NCBI GenBank assembly: GCA_951802425.1
Contig: OX637794.1
Coordinates: forward strand, 1,984,001-2,048,000
Direction: 5' to 3'
DNA length: 64,000 nucleotides
Origin: Clavaria fumosa
Taxonomy: Eukaryota > Basidiomycota > Agaricomycetes > Agaricales > Clavariaceae
Shown: positions 10,614 to 23,304 of the stretch, in pieces
How positions within the stretch are numbered: the first letter of the stretch is position 1
Layout: every line of letters starts with the position of its first letter
Position numbers and translations under genes: made by a program
The notes under the pieces: model-generated
Seen by the model: the letters and a program-made list of their open reading frames with translations, nothing else
Told to the model about the DNA's origin: nothing
The model's database searches: none

Positions 10614-10756
10614 CAAGGCCTGGATTTCATCCACAGCAGCCTTGTGCCACAGAGTTCTCTCCTCCACAGTTCTCTGCATAGCCTCATGGTAAGAACTAGG
10701 CTCTCCATCATGTGAAGCAGTTTTGAATGCATGCTCAACAGACTGGAGTGCAAAAT
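10614..10756 (-). pseudogene. Copia F reverse-transcriptase start, detached fragment
   Basis: Translated on the minus strand this gives a fragment with GEPSSYHEAMQ, ERTLWHKAA and VDEIQAL, the conserved entry into a Copia reverse transcriptase. If chromovirus A2 and one copy of its AAAAT duplication are ignored, the frame continues without a break from AWDF at 31373 into ALQSVEHAF here. E1 then cuts it off after QAL. The remaining reverse transcriptase and RNase H are missing from the window. Confidence 0.85.
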
Positions 10757-11045
10757 TATCAGACTGGGTCTCACGCAACTTAAGCGTAAGGTCATGACAA
10801 CAATACTAAGATAAGGGGAAAAGAGTACAAAAATGGAAAGGACACAGTATATATAGCGAGAGCCTCAGGACTTGCCGACTTTCCCATGCTCGGACCCTCG
10901 GATCACGTGATGCGCCCAGGCCCAGGTCATGTGATCTTACAATTATGTAATCTGACCACAGCCACAGGTCATGTGACCTTCCAACAACCCTCCCCAGTTT
11001 CTCCACAACTGCACTTTGGGATGGCTTACATAAGCGATCCTAACA
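10757..11045 (-). repeat. 3' LTR of A2
   Basis: 289 bp. On the minus strand it follows the purine tract at 11046-11058. The self-primer stretch is intact. Confidence 0.9.
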
Positions 11046-11055
11046 TCACCCCCCT

Positions 11056-14000
11056 CTTAAGGCTGGGCGTCCCGACCAGCTAGCTTGGCCTTGTCAGGGT
11101 GGGAGAGAAAGAAGTCCCGGAGAAGCAACATTACGTTAGTGAGGTTCCTACGGGGTTCCCAAGTGTTTTCCTCCACTGGATATCCCAACCACTTCACCAA
11201 GTACTTCACCCCATGTCCCACCTTCTTAACATCAAGGATCGCCTCCACATCATACTCCAGGTGGTCATCATCAATCGTAGGGGGCGGAGGGGGAGGCAGG
11301 TTCTGAGAAGGGAAGGAAGGGGGGTGGTATGGTGTCAACAGCAACTCATTGAAGACCCGATGGATGCGCCAGGCCCGAGGGAGCTTGAGGCGATACCCAG
11401 CAGGTCCCACCTTCTCCTCAACTGCAAAGGGGCCTGCTCTCTTGTTGTCAAGCTTTTTACAGGGCTGGTCCATCTTCAAGTTTCTAGTATCCAGCCAGAC
11501 CAGATCTCCCTCAGAGTACTCCCGACTTGGGCATTTCCCCTTATCATAGCTCTTCTTCATTGCTGCCACCGCTTTCTCCATTGCCTCCTTGGCTGCTCTT
11601 TGGGACTCCGTGAGCTTAGCCATCCACTCATCTGCCACCGGGTTCACCTCAGAAGGTGGCCGGAGCCCCCCATTCCATGGGTGTCATCCATAATTGAGGA
11701 AGAAAGGTGTCTGTCCTGTCGCTGAGTGCTCACGATTATTAAGAGCAAACTCTGCAGTGGACAACCATTCAGCCCAGTCATCCTGGAGATGGTCCACGTA
11801 AGCCTGGAGATAGATCTCCATCTCCTGGATCGCCCGTTCCATCTGTCCATCAGTCTGCAGATGAAAGGCAGTACTTGGATTTGCCTTTACCCGGATCATG
11901 GAGTAGAACTCCTTCATGAAGCAGGACACGAACTGGGACCCCTGGTCACTCACAACCTTGTGAGGGACTCCATGGTCACGAAACACTCGATCCCGGAGGA
12001 GACGTGCCGCTCCAAGTCCTGTGAGGTCGAGCCTGATCACTTCGAGCAGTGTCCATTTCGTGAATTTGTCGACAATGACAAGGATGGCATTATGTCCACA
12101 GGAGAGGGGGAGGGGACCGACTATGTCCCATGAGATCACCGACCAGGGACCATCAGGCACCAGATGGGGGTGCAGTGGGGCAGCACACTTGGTACAGTCG
12201 GGCTTCGTCTGCTGGCATGTCTCACACCCCTGGGCATACCGATCTGCATCTTTTACCATGTCCGGCCACCAATAACCCTTCACTAGTGCTGCTCTCAACT
12301 TCTGGGGCCCAGGGTGTCCAGCAGCGGGGAGGTCATGCTCAAACTCGAGAATGGCCTCACGAGCTCCTAGGGGGACCCAAGTGACTATCCCCTTTCACCA
12401 GAGTCCAGCACAATCTCGTGTCCACTCATCATCAAGCTCCTCCGGCTTCTGTATGTGTACCACACTATTTTTCTGGAGTAGCATCTCCATTTCCAATGTG
12501 AATGACACATGGACTTCCATTTCCAGGAAAACCTGCACCAGTGCATCCTCCTCCACCATCTCTCCATAGTCTGGTCTCCAGGAGAGTGCATCTGCCTTTG
12601 TATTTGACTTGCCAGTGCAATACTTTATCTCAAAGTCAAAGCACTGGAGCTCTCCAACCCAACGAACCTGCCTTGGCTTCAACTTCTGGGGCTTCCGGAA
12701 GTACTGGAGGTTTGCATGGTCCATCCAGATCTCGATCGTCTCCTCTGCTCCAATGAGGTATGCTTGCCACTCGCGAAGTGCCCAAATCACAGCCAAGAAC
12801 TCCTTGTCGTACACATTGTAGTTCTTCTCAGCTGCAGTGAGGGCCTTGGAGATATAGTCAACAACTCTCCAGGTTCCATCTGTCTGCTGCTGCGAGAGCA
12901 CTCCACCAGTTGCCAGGTTGCTTGCATCTGTCTCTACCTTCCATCTCCCTTTGTCCTGAGGCAGAGCCAAGACCGGGGCCGATACGAGTGCCTGGCGGAG
13001 ATCTCGGAAGGCTGCTTCCTCCTCCTCCTCCCATTTCCATGGAACATTCCCAGTCAGCCAGAAGAGTGGTTTTGCCCAGGCAGAAAGATTCGGGATGTGC
13101 CAGTGGAGGTAGTTCAGCATCCCATTGAACCTCTGGACATCCTTCACATTCTTAGGACGTGGCCAATCTCGGACTGCTGCACCCTTGGCCAGATCATGCT
13201 CTAGTCTGTTGTGGGAGATCTTCATCCCCAGGAAGATGATCTCACTCTTCTCAAACTCGCATTTACTGAGTTTGAGACACAACCCATTCTCTCCAAACTT
13301 CCTCAAGACCCGATCCATCCAGTACCGGTGTGTAGCCAAGTCCTCTGCAAACACAATGACATCATCCACATAGGCCCTCACATGTCCTCCTGCAATCTCC
13401 TCCCTCAACACATGATTCATGAAGCGTTGGAAGGTAGCAGGGGCATTCTGCAGTCCAAACCACATGACAGCTGGTTCAAAGAGTCCATGGGGTGTCAGGA
13501 AGGCGCAGCGGTGCTGGTGCTCAGGCCAGACCTGCATAGATGGGAAACCTCCCTTTGCATCAATCTTAGAGTAGATCGACGCTCCTTTAAGCACATCCAC
13601 TGTGTCTTGGATGCGGGGGAGGGGGTACTTGTCCTTGATCAGGTGTGCATTCAGCCTCGAGTAGTCGATGATTGGCCACAGCTTGTCCTTCTCATGTTTG
13701 AAGAAGAAGAGGCTGGCATACAGGGATTTCAAGGGCCGGATTTGTCCAGAAGCAAGCTGCTCATCCACCCAACGGTTCATCTCCACCATCTCCTGCCGTG
13801 TCAAAGAATACAGCTTGGAGGAGAGGTGCTCAGGGTCCTTTTTGAACTCGATCTTAATATCGAAGTCTGGTCGGGAGCAGGGAAGTTCATCCCACTTCGC
13901 TTCACTAAACACCAAAGGGTAGCGGCTGGGCCAATCGGGGGTAGGGCCAGAGTTGGGAAAACAGGTGTCCAGAATACTCGTGGATGTGAGGGTACTCGTT

Positions 14001-14908
14001 TTCAGGGGTGCAGAGGCTCAAGGGGATGGGGAACACTGTGGGGGGCAGCAGGTAAGGCTCAGCTCTGCCTTCTGCCAGTCAATATCCGGGTTATGCCGCT
14101 TGAGCCAGTCATGCCCAAGGATGACCTTGTGGGACTGGGTCTTTCCCAGCAGAAAGTGGATCCGCTCCTGGTGGTCACCAACTCTCACCAGCACCTCTAT
14201 CCCATACCGGACCTTTCCATTCCTGTTCTGCATCCCATCCACATTATCCATGGTGATTGGGTTCAGCAGGAGAGATGGCTCCAGTCCCACTCCTTTTGCC
14301 CACTCCAAATCCATGAAGCAGTTGGTGCACCCTGAGTCAACAAGGGCCTTCATTGTGGTCCCTTTGCCAGTGCTGAAAGCCTCCAAGTGCACCTGGATGG
14401 CTAGCTCTCATGGCACATGTTTCCGCACTTCTGGCTGCACTCTGGTTAGGCGCTCTGCCAGTCTCACTTCCTCCTTCACCTCAGCCCCAATTCGGGTATG
14501 TCTCCGCTGCAAGATGGTATATCGGGGTATACTTGCAGCAGGCACAGGGACGGAAAGGGGGCTGGCACACTTTTTCTCCCCAGTGGGAGTCCTCCTCTCT
14601 CTCTCACACAGCTCTATGCAGGCTCGGAGCCATGCAATCTCTTTCTCATATCCCTCCGCCATTTGGGGGGCACATGGTGCTGCCCGGGTTTAGGCCCTTG
14701 GGACCTGCAGACATGTATCAGGCAGGGGGAAGAAACGGACAGCATGGCCAGTCTGGTGGCATCGGAAACAACGTCTCTCATCAGCAGGGGCCCATCCTCG
14801 GGCCATGGCCACATCGTACACAGCAGAGGGGTCACAAGAGGTCACGAAATGGTCACAGCAGGTCGCGGTGGGTCGCGCGGGGGTTGCAATGGGTTGCAGT
14901 GTCCGTTC
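11056..14908 (-). pseudogene. A2 gag-pol, main part (gag C-terminus to chromodomain)
   Basis: Continues the gag cut at 23305. It holds the zinc knuckle (CFRCHQTGH, last Cys replaced by Phe), protease DSG, reverse transcriptase with YVDD, RNase H, integrase and chromodomain, aligned along their length with A1. I count at least four in-frame stops, all TGA: near 14408, near 14018, at 12392-12394 and near 11681. Two fall where A1 or B has arginine (LWRK, CGRHPW), one replaces glutamine of A1 (PQEL to P-stop-EL), and one falls in the spacer after the protease. The single Cys loss in the knuckle is another sign of decay. It cannot make a full polyprotein. Confidence 0.9.
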
Positions 14909-15109
14909 CATGATGTCAGGACCCATCCATTTTTCCCTTGCCCAAACCGACTTTACCAGCACCTACGAGCCTCAGTAGTACTGAATGAAATAATTAACTA
15001 GACACAGCAGTTAGGTATAATTCATAGTGTACTCTTTGCAGCTACAGCTGGACAAGGAATCCTTATGGTCAGTCAACTTGTCAAGTTAACTTGTCAAAGG
15101 TAGTACATG

Positions 15110-17160
15110 GGGGACTAGTAGACTAGATACAGCTGACAGCTGTGGATCTAGTGGACTAGTTACAGCTACTAGGTGTGGACCTGGTGGACTAGTTGCAGGT
15201 GCTAGCTATGGTTCTAGTGAACTAGTTACAGGTGCTAGCTGTGGGTCCAGTGGACTAGTTACAGCTACCAGTTGTGGATCTAGTGGACTAGGTGCAGCAA
15301 GTAGGTGTAGGTCTAGTGGACTAGTTGCAGCTATTAGCTGTAGATGTAGTGAACTAGTTGCAGGTGCTAGCTATGGTTCTAGTGAACTAGTTACAGGTGC
15401 TAGCTGTGGGTCCAGTGGACTAGTTACAGCTACCAGTTGTGGATCTAGTGGACTAGGTGCAGCAAGTAGGTGTAGGTCTAGTGGACTAGTTGCAGCTATT
15501 AGCTGTAGATGTAGTGAACTAGTTACAGCTAGTAGCTGTGGGCTTAGTGGACTAGTTGCAGCTACTAGCTGTAGATGTAGTGAACTAGTTACAGCTATTA
15601 GTTGTAGATGTAGTGAACTAGTTGCAGCTAGTAGGTGTAGGTCTAGTAGACTAGTTGCAGCTACTAGCTGTGGGCCTAGTGGACTAGTTGCAGCTAGTAG
15701 GTGTAGGTCTAGTAGACTAGTTGCAGCTATTAGCTGTAGATGTAGTGAACTAGTTACAGCTAGTAGCTGTGGACCTAGTGGACTAGTTGCAGCTACTAGC
15801 TGTGGGCCTAGTGGACTAGATGCAGCTAGTAGCTGTGGGCCTAGTGGACTAGTTGCAGCTAGTAGCTGTGGGACTAGTGGACTAGTTGCAGCTACTAGCT
15901 GTGGGCCTAGTGGACTAGTTGCAGCTACTAGCTGTAGATGTAGTGAACTAGTTACAGCTATTAGTTGTAGATGTAGTGAACTAGTTGCAGCTAGTAGGTG
16001 TAGGTCTAGTAGACTAGTTGCAGCTACTAGCTGTGGGCCTAGTGGACTAGTTGCAGCTAGTAGGTGTAGGTCTAGTAGACTAGTTGCAGCTATTAGCTGT
16101 AGATGTAGTGAACTAGTTACAGCTAGTAGCTGTGGACCTAGTGGACTAGTTGCAGCTACTAGCTGTAGATCTAGTGAACTAGTTACAGCTATTAGTTGTA
16201 GATGTAGTGAACTAGTTGCAGCTAGTAGGTGTAGGTCTAGTGGACTAGTTGCAGCTATTAGCTGTAGATGTAGTGAACTAGTTACAGCTAGTAGCTGTGG
16301 GCCTAGTGGACTAGTTGCAGCTACTAGCTGTAGATGTAGTGAACTAGTTACAGCTATTAGTTGTAGATGTAGTGAACTAGTTGCAGCTAGTAGGTGTAGG
16401 TCTAGTGGACTAGTTGCAGCTATTAGCTCTAGATGTAGTGAACTAGTTACAGCTAGTAGCTGTGGGCCTAGTGGACTAGTTGCAGCTACTAGCTGTGGGC
16501 CTAGTGGACTAGTTGCAGCTACTAGCTGTAGATGTAGTGAACTAGTTACAGCTAGTAGGTGTAGATGTAGTGAACTAGTTGCAGCTAGTAGGTGGAGGTC
16601 TAGTAGACTAGTTGCAGCTATTAGCTGTAGATGTAGTGAACTAGTTACAGCTAGTAGCTGTGGGCCTAGTGGACTAGTTGCAGCTACTAGCTGTAGATCT
16701 AGTGAACTAGTTACAGCTATTAGTTGTAGATGTAGTGAACTAGTTGCAGCTAGTAGGTGTAGGTCTAGTGGACTAGTTGTAGCTACTAGCTGTAGATGTA
16801 GTGAACTAGTTACAGCTAGTAGGTGTAGGTCTGGTAGACTAGTTGCAGCTAGTAGTTGTGGACCTAGTGAACTAGTGGCAGCTACCAGCTGTGGGCCTAG
16901 TGGACTAGTTGCAGCTACTAGCTGTAGATGTAGTGAACTAGTTACAGCTATTAGTTGTAGATGTAGTGAACTAGTTGCAGCTATTAGTTGTAGATGTAGT
17001 GAACTAGTTGCAGCTAGTAGCTGTGGACCTAGTGGATTAGTTGCAGCTACTAGCTGTGGGTCTAGTCAATTACTAGCTGTAGATCTAGTGGACTAGTTGC
17101 AGCTAGTTGCTGTGGGTCTGGTAGACTAGTTACAGCTATTAGCTGTGGATCTAGTCAGTC
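15110..17160 (+). repeat. Left 33-bp minisatellite array of P1 (about 62 units)
   Basis: Tandem 33-bp units such as CTAGTTGCAGCTACTAGC followed by TGTGGGCCTAGTGGA. Each unit holds two small dyads: CAGCTAnTAGCTG and CTAGTnnACTAG. Unit variants recur in a fixed order of about five (165 bp), giving a higher-order repeat. The 33-bp length is 11 codons, so short frames (up to 73 codons) appear, but there is no continuous protein. Confidence 0.92.
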
Positions 17161-17960
17161 AATGATGTAGATTCCTTGCAATAAACTATTGTAATTACAA
17201 TAGGTGGCCATTGCGAGAATGACTGAACAAACAATGGCAAACAAAATATGCTGAAAATAAAAACAAAACTCGAAATTGAGCAGCCCTGTGCCTGGTCCCT
17301 CAGGTACAGGTTACCAATCGAGCATAGCTGCTTTTGGTAAGCTGCTATGACTGTGGGAAAATTTTTGCATGGCTTGCAAAATATGACTTTTTATACACCA
17401 AAAAATTGGCAAAAATCAGGAGATTCCAGATCCGGACACCCCACATTTGTATCTGCCTTGGTTCAGTGTCAATTTGCAAAATACACAGAAAATATTCATT
17501 TTTCTACAGTTCTGCAGTACTCTGGCTTAAAAATGGATAGGAGAGGATACACACACCTACACACACTACACTACCTGTGGACATATGGGGAGGGTGTGGA
17601 TTAGTTTAACAACTCACCCACCATCTCTGTCACCTCCCTGGAATCCATTACTAGGAATTAGGGTGTTATTGGCCTGGGAGCATGGCTATTTGTTATATTG
17701 CAAATTCTAGCTGTCAGACTACACCTTATGACATCTAATACAATCATACAAAAGCCCATAATATTTGGTGCAGAATTACAGATTCCCCATGTCTATTTTC
17801 CCAAAATTCTCAAAATCTCTCCCCAGACAGTCCCCTTTGTCAAATCACATATTCCTGTTGTCTGATAGCTGACAAGGCATGCATGAATACATGTTCAAAG
17901 TTTGGTGGAGTTAGGCCAAGTTCTCAGGAAGATAGCCCAGAATGTGTCTTTTAGAGGACA
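17161..17960 (+). repeat. Left inner arm of P1
   Basis: About 800 bp of non-tandem sequence, repeated in inverted form at 18009-18809 with almost no differences (for example GCTGAAAAT against GCTAAAAAT). It carries an 85-codon frame (17347-17604) starting MTVGKFLHGLQN. The mirror copy is at 18365-18622 and a diverged copy in P2 at 42841-43098. Of ten substitutions between P1 and P2 in this frame, about half are silent, so I do not call it a gene. Confidence 0.85.
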
Positions 17961-18008
17961 GTCTAAAGTGAGAGCAAAGATGAAGGCAAGGATAAGGAAG
18001 ACCTTGAT

Positions 18009-18809
18009 AGTCCTCCAAAAGACTCATTCTGAGCTATCTTCTTGAGAACTTGGCCTAACTTCACCAAACTTTGAACATGTATTCATGCATGCCTTGTCAG
18101 CTATCAGACAACAGGAATATGTGATTTGACAAAGGGGACTGTCTGGGGAGAGATTTTGAGAATTTTGGGAAAATAGACATGGGGAATCTGTAATTCTGCA
18201 CCAAATATTATGGGCTTTTGTATGATTGTATTAGATGTCATAAGGTGTAGTCTGACAGCTAGAATTTGCAATATAACAAATAGCCATGCTCCCAGGCCAA
18301 TAACACCCTAATTCCTAGTAATGGATTCCAGGGAGGTGACAGAGATGGTGGGTGAGTTGTTAAACTAATCCACACCCTCCCCATATGTCCACAGGTAGTG
18401 TAGTGTGTGTAGGTGTGTGTATCCTCTCCTATCCATTTTTAAGCCAGAGTACTGCAGAACTGTAGAAAAATGAATATTTTCTGTGTATTTTGCAAATTGA
18501 CACTGAACCAAGGCAGATACAAATGTGGGGTGTCCGGATCTGGAATCTCCTGATTTTTGCCAATTTTTTGGTGTATAAAAAGTCATATTTTGCAAGCCAT
18601 GCAAAAATTTTCCCACAGTCATAGCAGCTTACCAAAAGCAGCTATGCTCGATTGGTAACCTGTACCTGAGGGACCAGGCACAGGGCTGCTCAATTTCGAG
18701 TTTTGTTTTTATTTTTAGCATATTTTGTTTGCCATTGTTTGTTCAGTCATTCTCGCAATGGCCACCTATTGTAATTACAATAGTTTATTGCAAGGAATCT
18801 ACATCATTG
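18009..18809 (-). repeat. Right inner arm of P1
   Basis: Inverted copy of 17161-17960, centred on 17984.5. Frames on the two arms mirror each other base for base, which points to recent duplication or ongoing conversion between the arms. Confidence 0.85.
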
Positions 18810-21800
18810 ACTGACTAGATCCACAGCTAATAGCTGTAACTAGTCTACCAGACCCACAGCAACTAGCTGCAACTAGTCCACTAGATCTACAGCTAGTAAT
18901 TGACTAGACCCACAGCTAGTAGCTGCAACTAATCCACTAGGTCCACAGCTACTAGCTGCAACTAGTTCACTACATCTACAACTAATAGCTGCAACTAGTT
19001 CACTACATCTACAACTAATAGCTGTAACTAGTTCACTACATCTACAGCTAGTAGCTGCAACTAGTCCACTAGGCCCACAGCTGGTAGCTGCCACTAGTTC
19101 ACTAGGTCCACAACTACTAGCTGCAACTAGTCTACCAGACCTACACCTACTAGCTGTAACTAGTTCACTACATCTACAACTAATAGCTGTAACTAGTTCA
19201 CTACATCTACAGCTAGTAGCTACAACTAGTCCACTAGACCTACACCTACTAGCTGCAACTAGTTCACTACATCTACAACTAATAGCTGTAACTAGTTCAC
19301 TAGATCTACAGCTAGTAGCTGCAACTAGTCCACTAGGCCCACAGCTACTAGCTGTAACTAGTTCACTACATCTACAGCTAATAGCTGCAACTAGTCTACT
19401 AGACCTCCACCTACTAGCTGCAACTAGTTCACTACATCTACACCTACTAGCTGCAACTAGTTCACTACATCTACAACTAATAGCTGTAACTAGTTCACTA
19501 CATCTACAGCTAGTAGCTGCAACTAGTCCACTAGGCCCACAGCTACTAGCTGTAACTAGTTCACTACATCTACAGCTAATAGCTGCAACTAGTCCACTAG
19601 ACCTACACCTACTAGCTGCAACTAGTTCACTACATCTACAACTAATAGCTGTAACTAGTTCACTAGATCTACAGCTAGTAGCTGCAACTAGTCCACTAGG
19701 TCCACAGCTACTAGCTGTAACTAGTTCACTACATCTACAGCTAATAGCTGCAACTAGTCTACTAGACCTACACCTACTAGCTGCAACTAGTCCACTAGGC
19801 CCACAGCTAGTAGCTGCAACTAGTCTACTAGACCTACACCTACTAGCTGCAACTAGTTCACTACATCTACAACTAATAGCTGTAACTAGTTCACTACATC
19901 TACAGCTAGTAGCTGCAACTAGTCCACTAAGCCCACAGCTACTAGCTGTAACTAGTTCACTACATCTACAGCTAATAGCTGCAACTAGTCTACTAGACCT
20001 CCACCTACTAGCTGCAACTAGTTCACTACATCTACACCTACTAGCTGTAACTAGTTCACTACATCTACAGCTAGTAGCTGCAACTAGTCCACTAGGCCCA
20101 CAGCTAGTAGCTGCAACTAGTCCACTAGGCCCACAGCTACTAGCTGTAACTAGTTCACTACATCTACAGCTAATAGCTGCAACTAGTCCACTAGACCTAC
20201 ACCTACTAGCTGCAACTAGTTCACTACATCTACAACTAATAGCTGTAACTAGTTCACTACATCTACAGCTAGTAGCTGCAACTAGTCCACTAGACCTACA
20301 CCTACTAGCTGCAACTAGTTCACTACATCTACAACTAATAGCTGTAACTAGTTCACTAGATCTACAGCTAGTAGCTGCAACTAGTCCACTAGGCCCACAG
20401 CTACTAGCTGTAACTAGTTCACTACATCTACAGCTAATAGCTGCAACTAGTCTACTAGACCTCCACCTACTAGCTGCAACTAGTTCACTACATCTACACC
20501 TACTAGCTGTAACTAGTTCACTACATCTACAGCTAATAGCTGCAACTAGTCCACTAGACCTACACCTACTAGCTGCAACTAGTTCACTACATCTACAACT
20601 AATAGCTGTAACTAGTTCACTACATCTACAGCTAGTAGCTGCAACTAGTCCACTAGGCCCACAGCTACTAGCTGTAACTAGTTCACTACATCTACAGCTA
20701 ATAGCTGCAACTAGTCCACTAGACCTACACCTACTAGCTGCAACTAGTTCACTACATCTACAACTAATAGCTGTAACTAGTTCACTAGATCTACAGCTAG
20801 TAGCTGCAACTAGTCCACTAGGTCCACAGCTACTAGCTGTAACTAGTTCACTACATCTACAGCTAATAGCTGCAACTAGTCTACTAGACCTACACCTACT
20901 AGCTGCAACTAGTCCACTAGGCCCACAGCTAGTAGCTGCAACTAGTCTACTAGACCTACACCTACTAGCTGCAACTAGTTCACTACATCTACAACTAATA
21001 GCTGTAACTAGTTCACTACATCTACAGCTAGTAGCTGCAACTAGTCCACTAGGCCCACAGCTAGTAGCTGCAACTAGTCCACTAGTCCCACAGCTACTAG
21101 CTGCAACTAGTCCACTAGGCCCACAGCTACTAGCTGCATCTAGTCCACTAGGCCCACAGCTAGTAGCTGCAACTAGTCCACTAGGTCCACAGCTACTAGC
21201 TGTAACTAGTTCACTACATCTACAGCTAATAGCTGCAACTAGTCTACTAGACCTACACCTACTAGCTGCAACTAGTCCACTAGGCCCACAGCTAGTAGCT
21301 GCAACTAGTCTACTAGACCTACACCTACTAGCTGCAACTAGTTCACTACATCTACAACTAATAGCTGTAACTAGTTCACTACATCTACAGCTAGTAGCTG
21401 CAACTAGTCCACTAAGCCCACAGCTACTAGCTGTAACTAGTTCACTACATCTACAGCTAATAGCTGCAACTAGTCCACTAGACCTACACCTACTTGCTGC
21501 ACCTAGTCCACTAGATCCACAACTGGTAGCTGTAACTAGTCCACTGGACCCACAGCTAGCACCTGTAACTAGTTCACTAGAACCATAGCTAGCACCTGCA
21601 ACTAGTTCACTACATCTACAGCTAATAGCTGCAACTAGTCCACTAGACCTACACCTACTTGCTGCACCTAGTCCACTAGATCCACAACTGGTAGCTGTAA
21701 CTAGTCCACTGGACCCACAGCTAGCACCTGTAACTAGTTCACTAGAACCATAGCTAGCACCTGCAACTAGTCCACCAGGTCCACACCTAGTAGCTGTAAC

Positions 21801-21850
21801 TAGTCCACTAGATCCACAGCTGTCAGCTGTATCTAGTCTACTAGTCCCCC
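18810..21850 (-). repeat. Right 33-bp minisatellite array of P1 (about 92 units)
   Basis: The same unit as the left array, inverted. The 165-bp five-unit pattern is easy to follow from 19205 onward. It is longer than the left array by 990 bp, that is 30 units or six 165-bp blocks, while the flanking arm parts are in exact register. Confidence 0.92.
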
Positions 21851-23304
21851 ATGTACTACCTTTGACAAGTTAACTTGACAAGTTGACTGACCATAAGGAT
21901 TCCTTGTCCAGCTGTAGCTGCAAAGAGTACACTATGAATTATACCTAACTGCTGTGTCTAGTTAATTATTTCATTCAGTACTACTGCGAGCCTCCCGACA
22001 TCCCTCTACAACCTCGCGAACTCCTCTACACACTTCTGGAACCTGCTATCCCCTTCCGAAAGCCTCCCCGACCTCTACCACATTCACACGACACTCACGA
22101 CTGTCATACTATACTCGCATCACCTCCCGCCACCTTACCCTATGTGTGTCTACCACCCGAACCTGCCAAATCAAGGCGCGACACGCAGTTATGCAATCTT
22201 TCTCAGCCGGCACGTGACTTGCCGCACGGCACCACCGACGTCACTAGCATTACCCGCATTACCAGCGTTATCCACATGACTTCCTGCCCAAGCGTCACCT
22301 GCGTCACTACCACCATTCACGTGACCGCACGCATGGACCTCGCGACCTTAACGATGAAACACACCGCAGATGGCCAGTTGAGCACTACTTCGAATTATGC
22401 TTCCTTCCTTCTCCCCAGTCATCTATAACTATGATAATTATGACCAAAGCATCTCTTCATGATTATAGTTACCCATATGATTATTTAACTAAGTCGTGAC
22501 CATGACCAGTCAGGTTCGCGACCTTACTTATGTTTCCCTTACCCCTCGCGACCTTAGTAGAATATGTCCATAGTCACTTTATGATTGACCATACCCCGTA
22601 CTACTATAGTTCTGTTGCTTGGCGACCTCTGTACTTTTCCTTTTCCATTATACTCTCTGTACATATGTATATAAAGCCTCGCATGTACTTACAGTATGGC
22701 AGACTTGATATTGACGCACTTTGGTTTAAGCTTGAGGCCACAATGCCCTTTGAGCTTGGAACCATCACGATTGATAGGTCTTGTCTCTCTTGGTGACCTC
22801 AAGATCGTCAAGACATTTCTACTCTATTCTAATTTGTCCTCTGCGCTCGTATAAACTCGCGCGCTCAAGTATTCTCTCTTGCTCATCTTGATACTGATTC
22901 CTTTGAATCCCATAGGTTCTCTCATCGGTTGACAAAGTCATTGCATTCACTGATACACTTTTCGACTCTCTCAACATCGTCTATTTCTCTCTCCTCGTCT
23001 ATTTCTTCCTTTTCACTTCGTTGGTCGACTCTGCAACCCTCTCAACGTTATCTATTTCTCTCAATTCGTCTCTTTCCTCTTTATACTTCATCTATCGACT
23101 TCGCGACCTTCTCAATGACATCTCCTTCTTCTCTACTTGTTTCTCTTCATTCTCACATTCTCTTAGACGTCCTCGCGACCTTCCGGGACCGAGCATTATC
23201 GACTGAGCTCAACAGTTGATTGGTCTTAGCGAGTTTCTAGAACTGGTCACCAACAAGTCGATCTTCAATATTACTTACGAGACGGGACAGGCCCTAACAC
23301 ATGA

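Larger units (their letters stand above)
14973..21986. mobile_element. Giant foldback element P1 (7014 bp)
   Basis: An inverted repeat with termini CAGTAGTACTG / CAGTACTACTG. It is flanked by CGAGCCT (14966-14972 and 21987-21993), a 7-bp duplication, or 8 bp if one terminal base is counted as target. The target exists uninterrupted in E1 as ACGAGCTTCCCGAC. Each arm is ~137 bp of outer sequence, a 33-bp tandem array, then ~800 bp of inner sequence; the centre is a ~50-bp loop at about 17960-18008. The left arm is 3012 bp and the right 4002 bp. There is no transposase-sized frame. The layout matches Drosophila Foldback or Galileo (Galileo makes 7-bp duplications); CAG...CTG ends also recall hAT elements. 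It must be mobilised in trans. P2 at 41255 is a second copy. Confidence 0.9.
14914..23299 (+). mobile_element. Solo LTR E2 with TSD CATGA, carrying foldback element P1
   Basis: The E-type LTR (TGTCAGG at 14914, CTAACA at 23299) is flanked by CATGA on both sides (14909-14913 and 23300-23304) inside the gag of A2. Without P1 and its duplicated target it would be about 1365 bp, close to E1 (1444 bp). One LTR with an exact duplication and no internal region is a solo LTR left by LTR-LTR recombination. The real E sequence is 14914-14972 and 21987-23299. Confidence 0.88.

Noticed and set aside
16875..17096. 73-codon frame with an 11-residue repeat (AATSCGPSGLV type), mirrored at 18873-19094
   Set aside because: It is a by-product of the 33-bp period. 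Stops break every frame of the array within a few hundred bases.
15110..21850. CRISPR-like array
   Set aside because: Units are contiguous with no spacers, the arms are inverted, and the DNA is eukaryotic.
15110..21850. Centromere or telomere repeat
   Set aside because: The arrays are bounded by transposon ends with a target duplication and lie inside a solo LTR. The unit is not telomere-like.
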